Of a stretch of 64,000 nucleotides of DNA, positions 1 through 8,517 are shown in pieces. A model generated the notes under the pieces. That model was not told the origin of the DNA. It saw only the letters and a list, made by a program, of their open reading frames with translations, and did not search any database. Made by a program: the position numbers and the translations under genes. Source of the DNA: Geodermatophilus normandii (lineage in GTDB: Bacteria > Actinomycetota > Actinomycetes > Mycobacteriales > Geodermatophilaceae); the NCBI RefSeq assembly GCF_003182485.1, contig NZ_QGTX01000001.1, positions 248,001-312,000 of the forward strand. Direction: 5' to 3'. The number at the start of each line of letters is the position of its first letter. The first letter of the stretch is position 1.

Positions 1-857
1 GCGCGCTGTCGCCGGCCTTCGAGGACGAGGCGCGTTCCTTCGCCTCGTTGGTCGCCGAGCTGACGGTCACCCGCGACGCCTACAGCGACGTCCTCCGCCG
101 GCTCCGCCGGCGCAGGCCCCTGACGCTGGCCGCCGAGATCCAGTGGGAGCTGCTGCCACCGCTCACCTACGCCGGCGGGCGCGTCGTCATCACCGGCGCG
201 CTGGAACCGACCTACCGGATCGGTGGCGACACCTTCGACTACGCGGTCAACGGCTCGCTGGTCGACTTCGCGGTGCTCGACGCCGTCGGCCACGGCCTGC
301 CTGCCGCGCTGCTGTCCACCGCTGCCGTGGGCGCCTACCGGCACGCCCGCCGCACCGGCCACGACCTCCCCGCCGTCGCCGCCGCGATGGACGCCGTCGT
401 CGCCGGGGAGTTCTCCGGCAGCCGCTTCGCCACCGCCGCGATCGCCCGGCTCGACCTGGACACCGGCGTACTCCGGTGGGTCAACTGCGGCCACCCGGAT
501 CCGCTGCTCGTCCGCGAGGGTGTGCTGCTCCGCCCGCCGGTGTGCCGGCCGGCGCGTCCCCTGGGCCTGCTGGCGGGCGAGCCCGAGGTCTGCGAGGCCC
601 AGCTGCGGCCGGCTGACCGCGTGATCCTCTACACCGACGGGATCGTCGAGGCCCGCTCGCCCGACGGCGTGTTCTTCGGCGAGGAGCGGCTGGCCGACCT
701 CGTCGTCCGCGCCGAGCTCGCCGGCGACCCGCCGCCGGAGACGATGCGCCGGCTCATGGGCAGCGTCATGGAGCACCAGGCCGGGCAGCTGCAGGACGAC
801 GCCAGCATCGTCATGGTCGAGTGGCGGACCGGCGCCGAGGACCGGCTGCGGCTGTGA
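1..857 (+). CDS. SpoIIE/RsbU-type PP2C serine phosphatase, 5' end outside window
   Basis: The frame is open to the left window edge (codons from base 3), so the true start lies outside; 284 residues are visible. Sequence shows the PP2C phosphatase core: GGDTFDY, DAVGHGLPAAL, LRWVNCGHPDPLLV, RVILYTDGIVEAR and a C-terminal DDASIVMVEW, with aspartates placed as in metal-binding SpoIIE-like domains. Members of this family dephosphorylate anti-sigma-factor antagonists in partner-switching stress pathways. No sensor domain can be seen because the N-terminus is missing. Its TGA overlaps the GTG of the next gene, so the two are probably cotranscribed. Confidence 0.9.
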   Translation, partial: ALSPAFEDEARSFASLVAELTVTRDAYSDVLRRLRRRRPLTLAAEIQWELLPPLTYAGGRVVITGALEPTYRIGGDTFDYAVNGSLVDFAVLDAVGHGLPAALLSTAAVGAYRHARRTGHDLPAVAAAMDAVVAGEFSGSRFATAAIARLDLDTGVLRWVNCGHPDPLLVREGVLLRPPVCRPARPLGLLAGEPEVCEAQLRPADRVILYTDGIVEARSPDGVFFGEERLADLVVRAELAGDPPPETMRRLMGSVMEHQAGQLQDDASIVMVEWRTGAEDRLRL

Positions 858-1945
858 GCACGGCAGCGACCCAGGGCCCCCACCCCGAGGGCGGGGCCGC
901 ACCGGCCGACGTCGTCGTCGGGCTCGTGGCCGCGCCCGGCGCCCCGGCCGAGCTGGCCGACGAGCTGGCCGCCGACCTGACCGGCGCGCTGCGCGAGCGC
1001 CACCCCGACGCCACCTGGGACGTGCGGGTGGTCGAGGACGGCCTCGTCCGACCCCCGGCCGACGACGCGGAGATCGTGGCGGCCGCCCGCGACCGGCTGC
1101 TGACCGAGGAGTGGGACCTCGCCGTCGTCGTCACCGACCTGCCGCTGGCGGTGGAGCGGCGGACGGTGGTGGCGCACGCCAGCCCGGTGCACGGCGTCGC
1201 GGTGCTCTCGCTGCCGGCCCTCGGCGCGGTGGGCCTGCGCCGGCGCGCCCTGCAGACGACGCTGGGGCTGGTCCGCACCCTGCTCGGCGACGACGCCGAC
1301 GGCGAGGGCGACCCCGCCGCGCTGCGCCGCCGGGTACGCGAGCTGGCCGCCGACCCGGCCGACACCGCCGAGGGCGTGCGGTTCACCGCCCGGGTGCTCA
1401 CGGGCAACCTGCGGCTGCTGGTCGGCATGGTGCGCGCCAACCGGCCCTGGCGGCTGACCATCCAGCTGTCCCGCGCGCTGACGGCGGCGGTCGCGGCCGG
1501 CGTCTTCGCCCTGGTGACCGCCGACATCTGGCGGCTGGCCGACCGGTTCGGCTGGCTGCGGCTGGGGGTGGTCGGGCTCGGCTCGGTGGTCGCGATCTGC
1601 GCGACCCTCGTGGTCGGGGCGCAGCTGTGGGAGCGGACGCGCTCGCGGCGGGTGCGCAAGCAGGTGGCGCTGTTCAACCTGGCCACCACCGCCACCGTGG
1701 TCATCGGGGTGCTGACGCTCTACGCCGCGCTGTTCGCCCTCGCCCTGGCCGGGTCCCTGCTGCTGGTGCCCCCGGCCCTGTTCGCCGAGGGCCTGGGGCA
1801 CCCGGCCCGGATCGGCGACTACCTGGAGCTCGCCTGGCTGACCAGCTCGCTGGCGACCGTCGGCGGCGCGCTGGGTGCGGGCCTGGAGTCCGACGAGGCG
1901 GTCCGCGAGGCGGCCTACACCCACCGGCCCGACGCGGCGGGGTGA
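854..1945 (+). CDS. conserved membrane protein, unknown function
   Basis: About 363 residues. I chose GTG 854 because it overlaps the upstream stop by 4 bases; a GTG at 821 is also in frame. The first ~190 residues are soluble and acidic, with no motif I recognise. Hydrophobic stretches follow (LTAAVAAGVFALVTA, LGVVGLGSVVAICATLVVGA, TATVVIGVLTLYAALFALALAGSLLLVPPA shortened here, and a weaker one near the C-terminus), suggesting three or four membrane spans. Coupling to the PP2C gene hints at a shared signalling or stress role, which is inference only. Confidence 0.75.
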   Translation: MSTAATQGPHPEGGAAPADVVVGLVAAPGAPAELADELAADLTGALRERHPDATWDVRVVEDGLVRPPADDAEIVAAARDRLLTEEWDLAVVVTDLPLAVERRTVVAHASPVHGVAVLSLPALGAVGLRRRALQTTLGLVRTLLGDDADGEGDPAALRRRVRELAADPADTAEGVRFTARVLTGNLRLLVGMVRANRPWRLTIQLSRALTAAVAAGVFALVTADIWRLADRFGWLRLGVVGLGSVVAICATLVVGAQLWERTRSRRVRKQVALFNLATTATVVIGVLTLYAALFALALAGSLLLVPPALFAEGLGHPARIGDYLELAWLTSSLATVGGALGAGLESDEAVREAAYTHRPDAAG

Positions 1946-1985
1946 CCGACGTGGCCCGGGGCGCCGGCACGGGCGAGGATGACGT

Positions 1986-2720
1986 GTGACCATCGCCACA
2001 CGGTTCGCCACCGCGCTCGGTGCGGAGACGTCCCGTGTCCCCGGACCTCCCGAGCTGCTCCCCGTCCGGCTGGCCCGGGCGTGCGTCGCCACGCTGGGCG
2101 TCGACGGCGCGGGGCTGTCGGTGGTCGACGCCGCCGGCACCCGCATCCCGCTCGGGTCCAGCACCGCGCACGCCGCGTGCGCCGAGCGGCTGCAGTTCAC
2201 CGTGGGCGCGGGGCCGTGCTGGGAGGCGCAGGAGACCCGTCAGCCGGTGTTCGCCCTCCTCGCGGACCTGCGCCGCCGCTGGATGCCCTTCGCCGACCTG
2301 CTGACCGCCCAGACGCCGTTCCGCGCGGTCGTCGCCCTCCCGCTGCGCGAGGACCTCGCCGGGGCCGGGGCGCTGGACCTCTACTTCACCGACGACGCGC
2401 GGGTGCCCGACCTCGACGTCTTCGCCGCGATGGCCGTCGGCGAGCTCGTCACCGCCGCGCTCGGCGAGGCCGCCGTCTGGTCGGACTGGCCGGCCGGCCA
2501 GGGCCCCGACTGGATGCACGGGCCGGACGCCCGCCGCCGCGCCGCGGTGATGCGGGCCGCCGGCCGGACGGCGATGGCGCTGGAGACAGACCCGGCCACC
2601 GCGCTGGACCTCCTGCGCGCGGCCGCCTACGCCGGCGGGCGCAGCGTGGAGGACGTCGCCGAGGACCTCGAGCAGGGCCGCCTCGACGTCGGCCAGCTGG
2701 CGCCGGGCAGGCGGTCCTGA
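1986..2720 (+). CDS. GAF domain protein with ANTAR-like C-terminus
   Basis: About 244 residues from GTG 1986. The N-terminal ~150 residues look like a GAF sensor (VGAGPCWEAQETRQPV, FRAVVALPL, LDLYF). The last ~55 residues (AAVMRAAGRTAMA, LLRAAAYAGGRSVEDVAEDL) have the helical spacing of an ANTAR RNA-binding domain but with Ala-rich changes from the usual pattern. GAF-ANTAR proteins act as transcription antiterminators that bind dual hexaloop RNAs. No target hairpin is obvious next to it. Being directly after a PP2C phosphatase fits a stress-signalling group. ANTAR assignment is likely but divergent. Confidence 0.78.
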   Translation: MTIATRFATALGAETSRVPGPPELLPVRLARACVATLGVDGAGLSVVDAAGTRIPLGSSTAHAACAERLQFTVGAGPCWEAQETRQPVFALLADLRRRWMPFADLLTAQTPFRAVVALPLREDLAGAGALDLYFTDDARVPDLDVFAAMAVGELVTAALGEAAVWSDWPAGQGPDWMHGPDARRRAAVMRAAGRTAMALETDPATALDLLRAAAYAGGRSVEDVAEDLEQGRLDVGQLAPGRRS

Positions 2721-2790
2721 CGCCCGCCGTGTGACCGTCCCCGCAGGTCAGCGGCGGAATCGAGGCCTCTGCGCGGGTGCTGTACCTCCC

Positions 2791-3917
2791 GTGACCGCCG
2801 CGTCCTCGCCGTCCGCCGTCTCCGCTCCCCCGGCGCCCGCCCCGGCCCCGTCCCCTCCCCCACCCGGCTGCTCGACGTCCGCACCGTCTACGCCGAAGCC
2901 GCCGCCCTGGACTCCGCCCGCGGCCGCGAGGTGCTCGCCCGCTTCCCCGGCGCCGAGATCGTCGAGGTGCCCTCGCACTGGCAGATCCCGGAGCTCAACG
3001 GCAACGAGGGCAACGTCGAGCGCTGGGTGCGGGTCAAGACCGAGACGCTCGTGCTCGGCGTGAAGAAGTCGCTGTCGGCGCGGCCCAACAGCCGCTCGTC
3101 GAACTGGATCGCCCCCTCGACGGCCAATGGCTGTGCCATGGCCTGCGCCTACTGCTACGTACCGCGGCGCAAGGGCTTCGCCAACCCGATCACCGTCTTC
3201 ACCAACATCGAGCAGATCACCGGCTACCTGCGCCGCCACGTCGCCCGGCAGGGCCCCAAGACCGAACCGGACCAGTGCGACCCGGTCAGCTGGGTCTACG
3301 ACATCGGCGAGAACAGCGACTGCTCGGTCGACGCGCTGGTGAGCGACAACGTCGCCGACCTGGTGGCCACCTTCCGCGGGCTGCCCACCGCCAAGGCGTC
3401 CTTCGCCACCAAGTACGTCAACCGCGAGCTGCTCGACCTCGACCCGCAGGGCCGCACCCGCATCCGGTTCTCGCTCATGCCCGACGCCGACTCGCGGGTC
3501 ATCGACGTGCGCACCAGCCGCATCGCCGAGCGCGTCGCCGCCGTGGACGACTTCGTCGAGGCCGGCTACGAGGTGCACCTCAACCTCTCCCCGGTGGTGC
3601 TGCGCGACGGGTGGGAGGCCGACTGGGCGCAGCTGCTGCGCCGCCTCGACGACACCCTCTCCCCCGCGGCCAAGGCCCAGGCGGCGGCCGAGGTGATCAT
3701 GCTGACCCACAACCGGGACCTGCACGAGGTCAACCTCGGCTGGCACCCCAAGGCCGAGGACCTCCTCTGGCGGCCGGACCTGCAGCAGCCCAAGCGCAGC
3801 CAGAACGGCCAGTGGAACGTGCGCTACCGCAACGACGTCAAGCGGGCCGGCGTCGAGCGGCTGCAGGAGCTCGTCGCCCACCACGCGCCCTGGCTGCGCA
3901 TCCGCTACGCGTTCTGA
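2791..3917 (+). CDS. spore photoproduct lyase family radical SAM protein (start region broken)
   Basis: The protein carries the radical-SAM cluster CAMACAYCYV, then WVYDIGENSDCSVD, whose Cys sits where the H-donor Cys of spore photoproduct lyase lies, and a C-terminal HEVNLGWHPK. Spore photoproduct lyases split thymine photodimers; non-sporulating actinomycetes carry relatives of unproven substrate. Family-like sequence (LLDVRTVYAEAAAL) begins at 2868, yet no ATG, GTG or TTG lies in that frame between the stop at 2720 and GTG 2931. GTG 2791 is one base out of frame, so a base is probably missing in the C-rich tract 2851-2865. Otherwise the start is CTG 2868 or GTG 2931. Confidence 0.85.
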
Positions 3918-4909
3918 TGCGCCTCTCCCTGCTCGACCGCTCGCGCACGCGCGCCGGGGAGCCGGACGCGGCGGCGCTGCGCGGCACCGTCGAGCGGGCC
4001 GTCTCCGCGGAGCGGCTGGGCTACCGGCGGTTCTGGGTGGCCGAGCACCACGGCGTCCCCGGGATCGCCGGGGCGGCTCCGGCGGTCCTGCTGGCCGCGG
4101 TCGCGGGCCGGACCTCGGCGATCCGGCTGGGCTCGGCCGGCGTCATGCTGCCGCACCACCAGCCGCTGGTCGTGGCCGAGCAGTTCGCCACCCTGACGGC
4201 CCTCGCGCCCGGCCGCGTCGACCTCGGGCTCGGCCGCTCCCCCGGCTTCACCGCGCCGGTGCGCCGGGCGCTGCGGGAGACCGAGCGGGACTTCGCCGCC
4301 GACCTCGCCGAGCTGCGCGCGCACCTCACCGGGACGGCGGAGATCACGATGCACCCGCGTCCCGACGGCGACGTGCGGATGGTGGTCCTGGCCACCGGTT
4401 CCGGCCTCGAGGTCGCCGCCGCCCTGGGCCTGCCGGTGGTCGTGGGCGGGCCGCTGCTGGGAGTGGCCGGCGACCCGGAGCCGGGGCGCGAGGCGCTGGC
4501 CCGCTACCGCCGGAGCTACCGGCCCTCGGCGCAGGCGCCCGAGCCGGAGGTCGCGATCAGCCTCGACGTGCTCGTCGCCGACACCGCGGCCGAGGCCGCC
4601 GACCTGCTGCTGCCCGAGGCGTGGGCGATGGCGCAGGCGCGCACCACCGGCGTCTTCCCGCCGCTGGAGCCGGTCCCGGCGGTGCGGGCGGCCCGGATGA
4701 CGGCGGTGCAGCGGCGGCACGCCGAGCGGACCGCGGCGACGGCGGTGGCCGGCACGGCCGAGCAGGTGGGGTCGCGGCTGGCCGAGCTGGCCGAGCGCAC
4801 CGGCGCGGTGGAGCTGGTGGCGGCGGGCAGCACGCACGACCGCTGGGCGCTGGCCGCCTCCGACGACGCGCTGGCCCGGCTGCTGGGCGTGCCGGCCGCC
4901 GGACGGTGA
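3917..4909 (+). CDS. luciferase-like (LLM class) flavin-dependent oxidoreductase
   Basis: 330 residues from ATG 3917, whose A is the last base of the previous stop codon. It starts MRLSLLDRSRTR and shows YRRFWVAEHHG, GSAGVMLPHHQPLVVAEQFATL and GRVDLGLGRSPG, the usual signature of the MsnO8-like branch of bacterial-luciferase-type F420 or FMN enzymes. Substrate cannot be read from sequence. Tight coupling to the photoproduct lyase gene suggests cotranscription, not necessarily a shared pathway. Confidence 0.9.
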   Translation: MRLSLLDRSRTRAGEPDAAALRGTVERAVSAERLGYRRFWVAEHHGVPGIAGAAPAVLLAAVAGRTSAIRLGSAGVMLPHHQPLVVAEQFATLTALAPGRVDLGLGRSPGFTAPVRRALRETERDFAADLAELRAHLTGTAEITMHPRPDGDVRMVVLATGSGLEVAAALGLPVVVGGPLLGVAGDPEPGREALARYRRSYRPSAQAPEPEVAISLDVLVADTAAEAADLLLPEAWAMAQARTTGVFPPLEPVPAVRAARMTAVQRRHAERTAATAVAGTAEQVGSRLAELAERTGAVELVAAGSTHDRWALAASDDALARLLGVPAAGR

Positions 4910-4938
4910 TCACCCGTTCGGGGCGTGACCAGCGGCAC

Positions 4939-4944
4939 TACGGT
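4939..4944 (+). promoter_or_regulatory. -10 box TACGGT, leaderless promoter candidate for CrtI-like gene
   Basis: TACGGT fits the TANNNT actinobacterial -10 pattern and lies 6 bases ahead of GTG 4951, so the transcript would begin at or next to the start codon. Seen directly; promoter activity is inferred. Confidence 0.5.
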
Positions 4945-4950
4945 GACGGA

Positions 4951-6453
4951 GTGGCACGGGTGGTGGTCGTCGGCGCGGGGCTCGGCGGCCTCGCCGCCGC
5001 CGCGCGGCTGGGCGCGCTGGGACACCGGGTGACCGTGCTGGAGCAGTCCGGCGACGTCGGCGGCAAGCTCGGCTGGTACGCCCGCGACGGACACGCCTTC
5101 GACACCGGCCCCAGCCTGGTGACGCTGCCCCAGGTGCTGCGCGACCTGTTCGACGCCACCGGCGGCCCGCTCGAGGAGGCCGTCGACCTCGTCCGGCTCG
5201 ACCCCGCCGTCGACTACCGGTTCGCCGACGGCACCCGCCTGGCGGTGCCCGGACACCTCGACGCGGTGCCCGGGGCCCTCGACGCCGCCCTGGGTGAGGG
5301 CAGCGGCGGGCAGTGGCGGGCCCTGCTCGCGCGCGCCGAGGCGATGTGGGCGATCACCGAGCAGCCGTTCCTGCGCTCGCCGCTGCGCGGGGCGGCCACC
5401 CTCGCCCGGCTGGCCCGCGACCCGGCCGACGTCGCCGCCGTCGCGCCCTGGCAGACGCTGCGCGGCCTCGGCGCGCGCTACCTGCGCGACCCGCGGCTGC
5501 GGCTGCTGCTCGACCGCTACGCCACCTACTCCGGCTCCGACCCGCGGCGCGCACCCGCGGTGCTCGCGACCGTCCCCTACGTCGAGCAGGCGTTCGGCTC
5601 CTGGTACGTCCGCGGCGGGCTGCACCGGCTCGCCGAGGCGGTGGCCGAGCGGGCCCGTGAGCACGGCGCCGACGTCCGCACCGGCACCCCGGTCCGGCGG
5701 GTGCTGCGCGAGGGCGGCCGGGTGTCCGGGGTGGAGCTGGTCGACGGCGGCGAGATGACCGCCGACGTCGTCGTCTCCGGCGCCGACGCCACCGCCCTCT
5801 ACGCCGGGCTGTTGCCGCCGGACCGGCGCACCCGCGCGGTGCGCCGCGGGCTGACCCGGGCGACGCCGTCGCTGTCGGGGTTCGTGCTGCTGCTGGCGCT
5901 GCGCGGCCGCACCGCCGGCCTGGCCCACCACACCGTCGCCTTCCCCGGCGACTACGACGCCGAGTTCGACGCCGTCTTCGGCACCGGCCGGCACCGCGGC
6001 CTGCCCTGCCCGGTCCCCGACCCGACCGTCTACGTCAGCGCCCCCGACGATCCCGCGACCCGGCCCGACGACGACAGCGAGTCGTGGTTCGTGCTGGTCA
6101 ACGCGCCGCGGCACGACCCCGACGGCGGCGTCGACTGGGACACCCCCGGCCTGGCCGACCGCTACGCCACCCGGGTGCTGGAGGTGATGGCCGCGCGCGG
6201 GCTCGACGTCCGCTCGCGCGTGCGCTGGTGGGTGGCCCGCACGCCGGCCGACCTCGCGCGGGAGACCGGCAGCGTCGGCGGCTCGATCTACGGCACGTCG
6301 AGCAACGGCGCCCGCGCCGCCTTCCTCCGGCCGGGCAACGCCGCACCGGTGCGGGGGCTGTACCTGGTCGGGGGCTCGTCGCACCCCGGCGGCGGGCTGC
6401 CGCTGGTGACGCTGTCGGCGGAGATCGTCGCGGGGCTGGTCGGGCCCGCCTGA
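4951..6453 (+). CDS. CrtI/CrtN-like phytoene desaturase family FAD oxidoreductase
   Basis: 500 residues. GTG 4951 places the dinucleotide-binding motif VVVVGAGLGGLAAAARL at the extreme N-terminus, followed by the acidic turn VTVLEQS and GGKLG. DTGPSLVTLP, an internal YVRGGLHRLAEAV, and the C-terminal YLVGGSSHPGGGLPLV match carotenoid desaturases and related ketolases. The family acts on membrane-dissolved carotenoids with FAD. No crtB, crtE or crtY neighbour is present, so whether the substrate is a carotene is unclear. An in-frame GTG at 4906 overlapping the previous stop is a less likely start. Confidence 0.88.
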   Translation: MARVVVVGAGLGGLAAAARLGALGHRVTVLEQSGDVGGKLGWYARDGHAFDTGPSLVTLPQVLRDLFDATGGPLEEAVDLVRLDPAVDYRFADGTRLAVPGHLDAVPGALDAALGEGSGGQWRALLARAEAMWAITEQPFLRSPLRGAATLARLARDPADVAAVAPWQTLRGLGARYLRDPRLRLLLDRYATYSGSDPRRAPAVLATVPYVEQAFGSWYVRGGLHRLAEAVAERAREHGADVRTGTPVRRVLREGGRVSGVELVDGGEMTADVVVSGADATALYAGLLPPDRRTRAVRRGLTRATPSLSGFVLLLALRGRTAGLAHHTVAFPGDYDAEFDAVFGTGRHRGLPCPVPDPTVYVSAPDDPATRPDDDSESWFVLVNAPRHDPDGGVDWDTPGLADRYATRVLEVMAARGLDVRSRVRWWVARTPADLARETGSVGGSIYGTSSNGARAAFLRPGNAAPVRGLYLVGGSSHPGGGLPLVTLSAEIVAGLVGPA

Positions 6454-6540
6454 CGGCGGGAGGAGGCGTCGACGACGGAGGGCGCCGGCGCCGGCGCGAT
6501 CGCGCTCGTCGCGTCGGCGGGCCGTGGGAGGGTCCCCGTC

Positions 6541-7050
6541 GTGCGCAGCGACCCGCCGGAGACCGGCGACGAGACGACCGTCCTGACCGCGTACCTGGCC
6601 TTCCAGCGGGAGACGGTGCTGCTGAAGACCGAGGGGCTGTCCCGCGAGCAGCTGGCGCGGCCGCACCCGCCGTCGTCGCTGACGCTGGCCGGCCTGCTGC
6701 ACCACCTGGCGCTGGTGGAGGAGTCCTGGGCCGTGGAGCGGTTCGCCGGGCAGCCGGTGCCGGAGCCGTGGGCGGGGATCGACTGGGACGCGACCCCCGA
6801 CTGGGAGTTCGACACCGCCGTCGGCCTGGAGCCGGAGGTGCTGCGCGAGCGCTACCGGGAGGCGGGCCGGCGCACCGACGCCGCGGTCGCCACGGCCGGG
6901 TCGCTGGACGCGCTGTCGGCGCGGCCGCTGCGCAACGGCAACCGGTTCAGCCTGCGCTGGATGCTGCTGCACCTGGTCGAGGAGACCGCGCGGCACGCCG
7001 GCCACGCCGACCTGCTGCGGGAGGCGGTCGACGGCGCGGTCGGCGAGTGA
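6541..7050 (+). CDS. DinB / DUF664 family protein
   Basis: 169 residues from GTG 6541, preceded by a GGGAGGG ribosome site. LLHHLALVEESW, then LRWMLLHLVEETARHAGHADLLRE give the histidine pattern of the four-helix DinB-like fold, which binds one divalent metal. Family members include mycothiol- and bacillithiol-dependent transferases, but many have no known activity. It lies after the CrtI-like gene with an 87-base gap (6454-6540) containing nothing I can identify. It ends 3 bases from the end of a convergent gene. Confidence 0.85.
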   Translation: MRSDPPETGDETTVLTAYLAFQRETVLLKTEGLSREQLARPHPPSSLTLAGLLHHLALVEESWAVERFAGQPVPEPWAGIDWDATPDWEFDTAVGLEPEVLRERYREAGRRTDAAVATAGSLDALSARPLRNGNRFSLRWMLLHLVEETARHAGHADLLREAVDGAVGE

Positions 7051-7053
7051 GCG

Positions 7054-8517
7054 TCAGCCCCGCGCCGCTCCCAGGCCGAGCACGGCGGCCAGCCCCAGCG
7101 CGCTGCGCGGCGCGTAGGCCGCCCGCCACAGCCCGCCGTGCACGGCGGCGTACGCCTCGTCCTGCCACGGCTGGTCGTGCCGCGGGCCGCCGTCGGTGTG
7201 CAGGTCGTGCACCAGCAGCGCGGCCATGAGCACGTTCGACGTCGCCGGCTCGAACACCTCCACGCCGAAGCGGTGGGCTCCGGCGTAGGCCGCGGCCAGC
7301 GCCCGGTTCTTCACCACCGAGCGGGTGCGCGTGGGCGGCGCGACGTTCATCGACACCGTCGTCCCGGCGGCCCGCGCGACGGTCGCCCGCCACCGCTGCA
7401 GCCGCTTGGCCAGCGCGTAGTTCGGCCCCTGCTGGGCGACCAGGCTGTCGCTGATCCCCGGGTCGGCGCCGGGCACGTAGGCGCGCTGCAGCAGCCGGCC
7501 GGCCGAGAGCGTCCGCAGCGGGCGGCCGAGCAGCTTGCCGGCCCGGGAGCGGCCGGCGTAGGCGCGCACCGACTGCTCGACGGCGTCGCCGGGGACGGCG
7601 AAGACGTCGGTGGGCGTGGCGAGGAAGGCCAGCGCGAGGTCGGGGCGGTCCCGCTGCAGCCGCAGGGTCAGCGCGTCGACGGCTGCCGAGACGCGCACGT
7701 TGGTGGCACCGTCGGCGTAGACGTAGTCGCCGAGCACCGGGGCGCCGGGCAGCCCCGCCACCCAGTCGGCGACCGCGGGGACCTCGCGCACCAGGTCCGC
7801 GCCCGCGGTGGCGGCGAGGTCGCCGTCGCCGGGGCCGGCGGGCACCAGCAGCCGGCCGGCGCCGCGGCGGGCGGTGTCGAGGACCCGCCGCCACAGGTCC
7901 GGCCGCGGCAGGTCGACGCCGGCGACGGTGGCGCCCCAGCGCAGCAGCGCGGTCAGCGGACCCATCTCCGCGCCGGCGCCGAGCACCACGACGGTGCGCC
8001 CGGGCAGCGCCAGCCACTCCGGGTGCGCGGCCACGGTGCGCACCGCGTCGGCCAGCGTCGGCTCGGCGATCCCGCGCTCGACCCAGGAGTCCACCTGGCG
8101 CAGCAGGTCGTCGCCGCGCAGCCGCCTGCCGTGGAAGGGCAGGCTGAACTCCCGCTCGGGCTCGGCGGTGCCGGTGACCTCGCGGGTGGCCGGCGCCCGC
8201 CCGGCCGGTGCGTCCGGGAGCGCGGCGAGCGGCTGCTCCCCACCGTCCCCGGTCACCCGCAGCCGGGCGTGGACGGCGTCGAGCCCGGCGCCGGCGACGG
8301 TGAGCGCCGCCTCCGGGGAGGCCAGTCCGGCCTCGACGAGGCGGCGGAAGTGCACCAGGTAACCGGCCCGCCAGTTGGTCTCCGACCCGGCGGCGCGGGC
8401 GCCGGTGGGGTCGACCGGGCGCAGCGCGTCGGCGACCACCGCCCGGCCGACCGCCGCGGTGCTGCGCCGCCCGTCGGGCCCGGCCGGGAAGACGACGCCG
8501 GTGTCGTCGGTGCTCAC
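7054..8517 (-). CDS. conserved protein of unknown function with Rossmann-like core
   Basis: 487 residues from GTG 8517, chosen because it overlaps a TGA in the frame that would end the upstream aminopeptidase. I do not recognise the family. A nucleotide-binding-like VVVLGAGAEMG lies at residues ~176-186 and is followed by VAGVDLPRPD, as in an NAD-binding fold. Other notable stretches are SETNWRAGYLVHFRR, YADGATNVRVSAA, LAFLATPTDVFAVP and a C-terminal LMAALLVHDLH. There is no signal peptide. It may belong with the aminopeptidase as an operon. Oxidoreductase function would be a guess. Confidence 0.7.
   Translation of the reverse strand: MSTDDTGVVFPAGPDGRRSTAAVGRAVVADALRPVDPTGARAAGSETNWRAGYLVHFRRLVEAGLASPEAALTVAGAGLDAVHARLRVTGDGGEQPLAALPDAPAGRAPATREVTGTAEPEREFSLPFHGRRLRGDDLLRQVDSWVERGIAEPTLADAVRTVAAHPEWLALPGRTVVVLGAGAEMGPLTALLRWGATVAGVDLPRPDLWRRVLDTARRGAGRLLVPAGPGDGDLAATAGADLVREVPAVADWVAGLPGAPVLGDYVYADGATNVRVSAAVDALTLRLQRDRPDLALAFLATPTDVFAVPGDAVEQSVRAYAGRSRAGKLLGRPLRTLSAGRLLQRAYVPGADPGISDSLVAQQGPNYALAKRLQRWRATVARAAGTTVSMNVAPPTRTRSVVKNRALAAAYAGAHRFGVEVFEPATSNVLMAALLVHDLHTDGGPRHDQPWQDEAYAAVHGGLWRAAYAPRSALGLAAVLGLGAARG

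Noticed and set aside
6947..8513. Aminopeptidase frame continuing for ~500 further codons as a giant fusion
   Set aside because: The extension is Arg-rich shadow sequence over a well-formed gene in another frame; a one-base loss explains it better.
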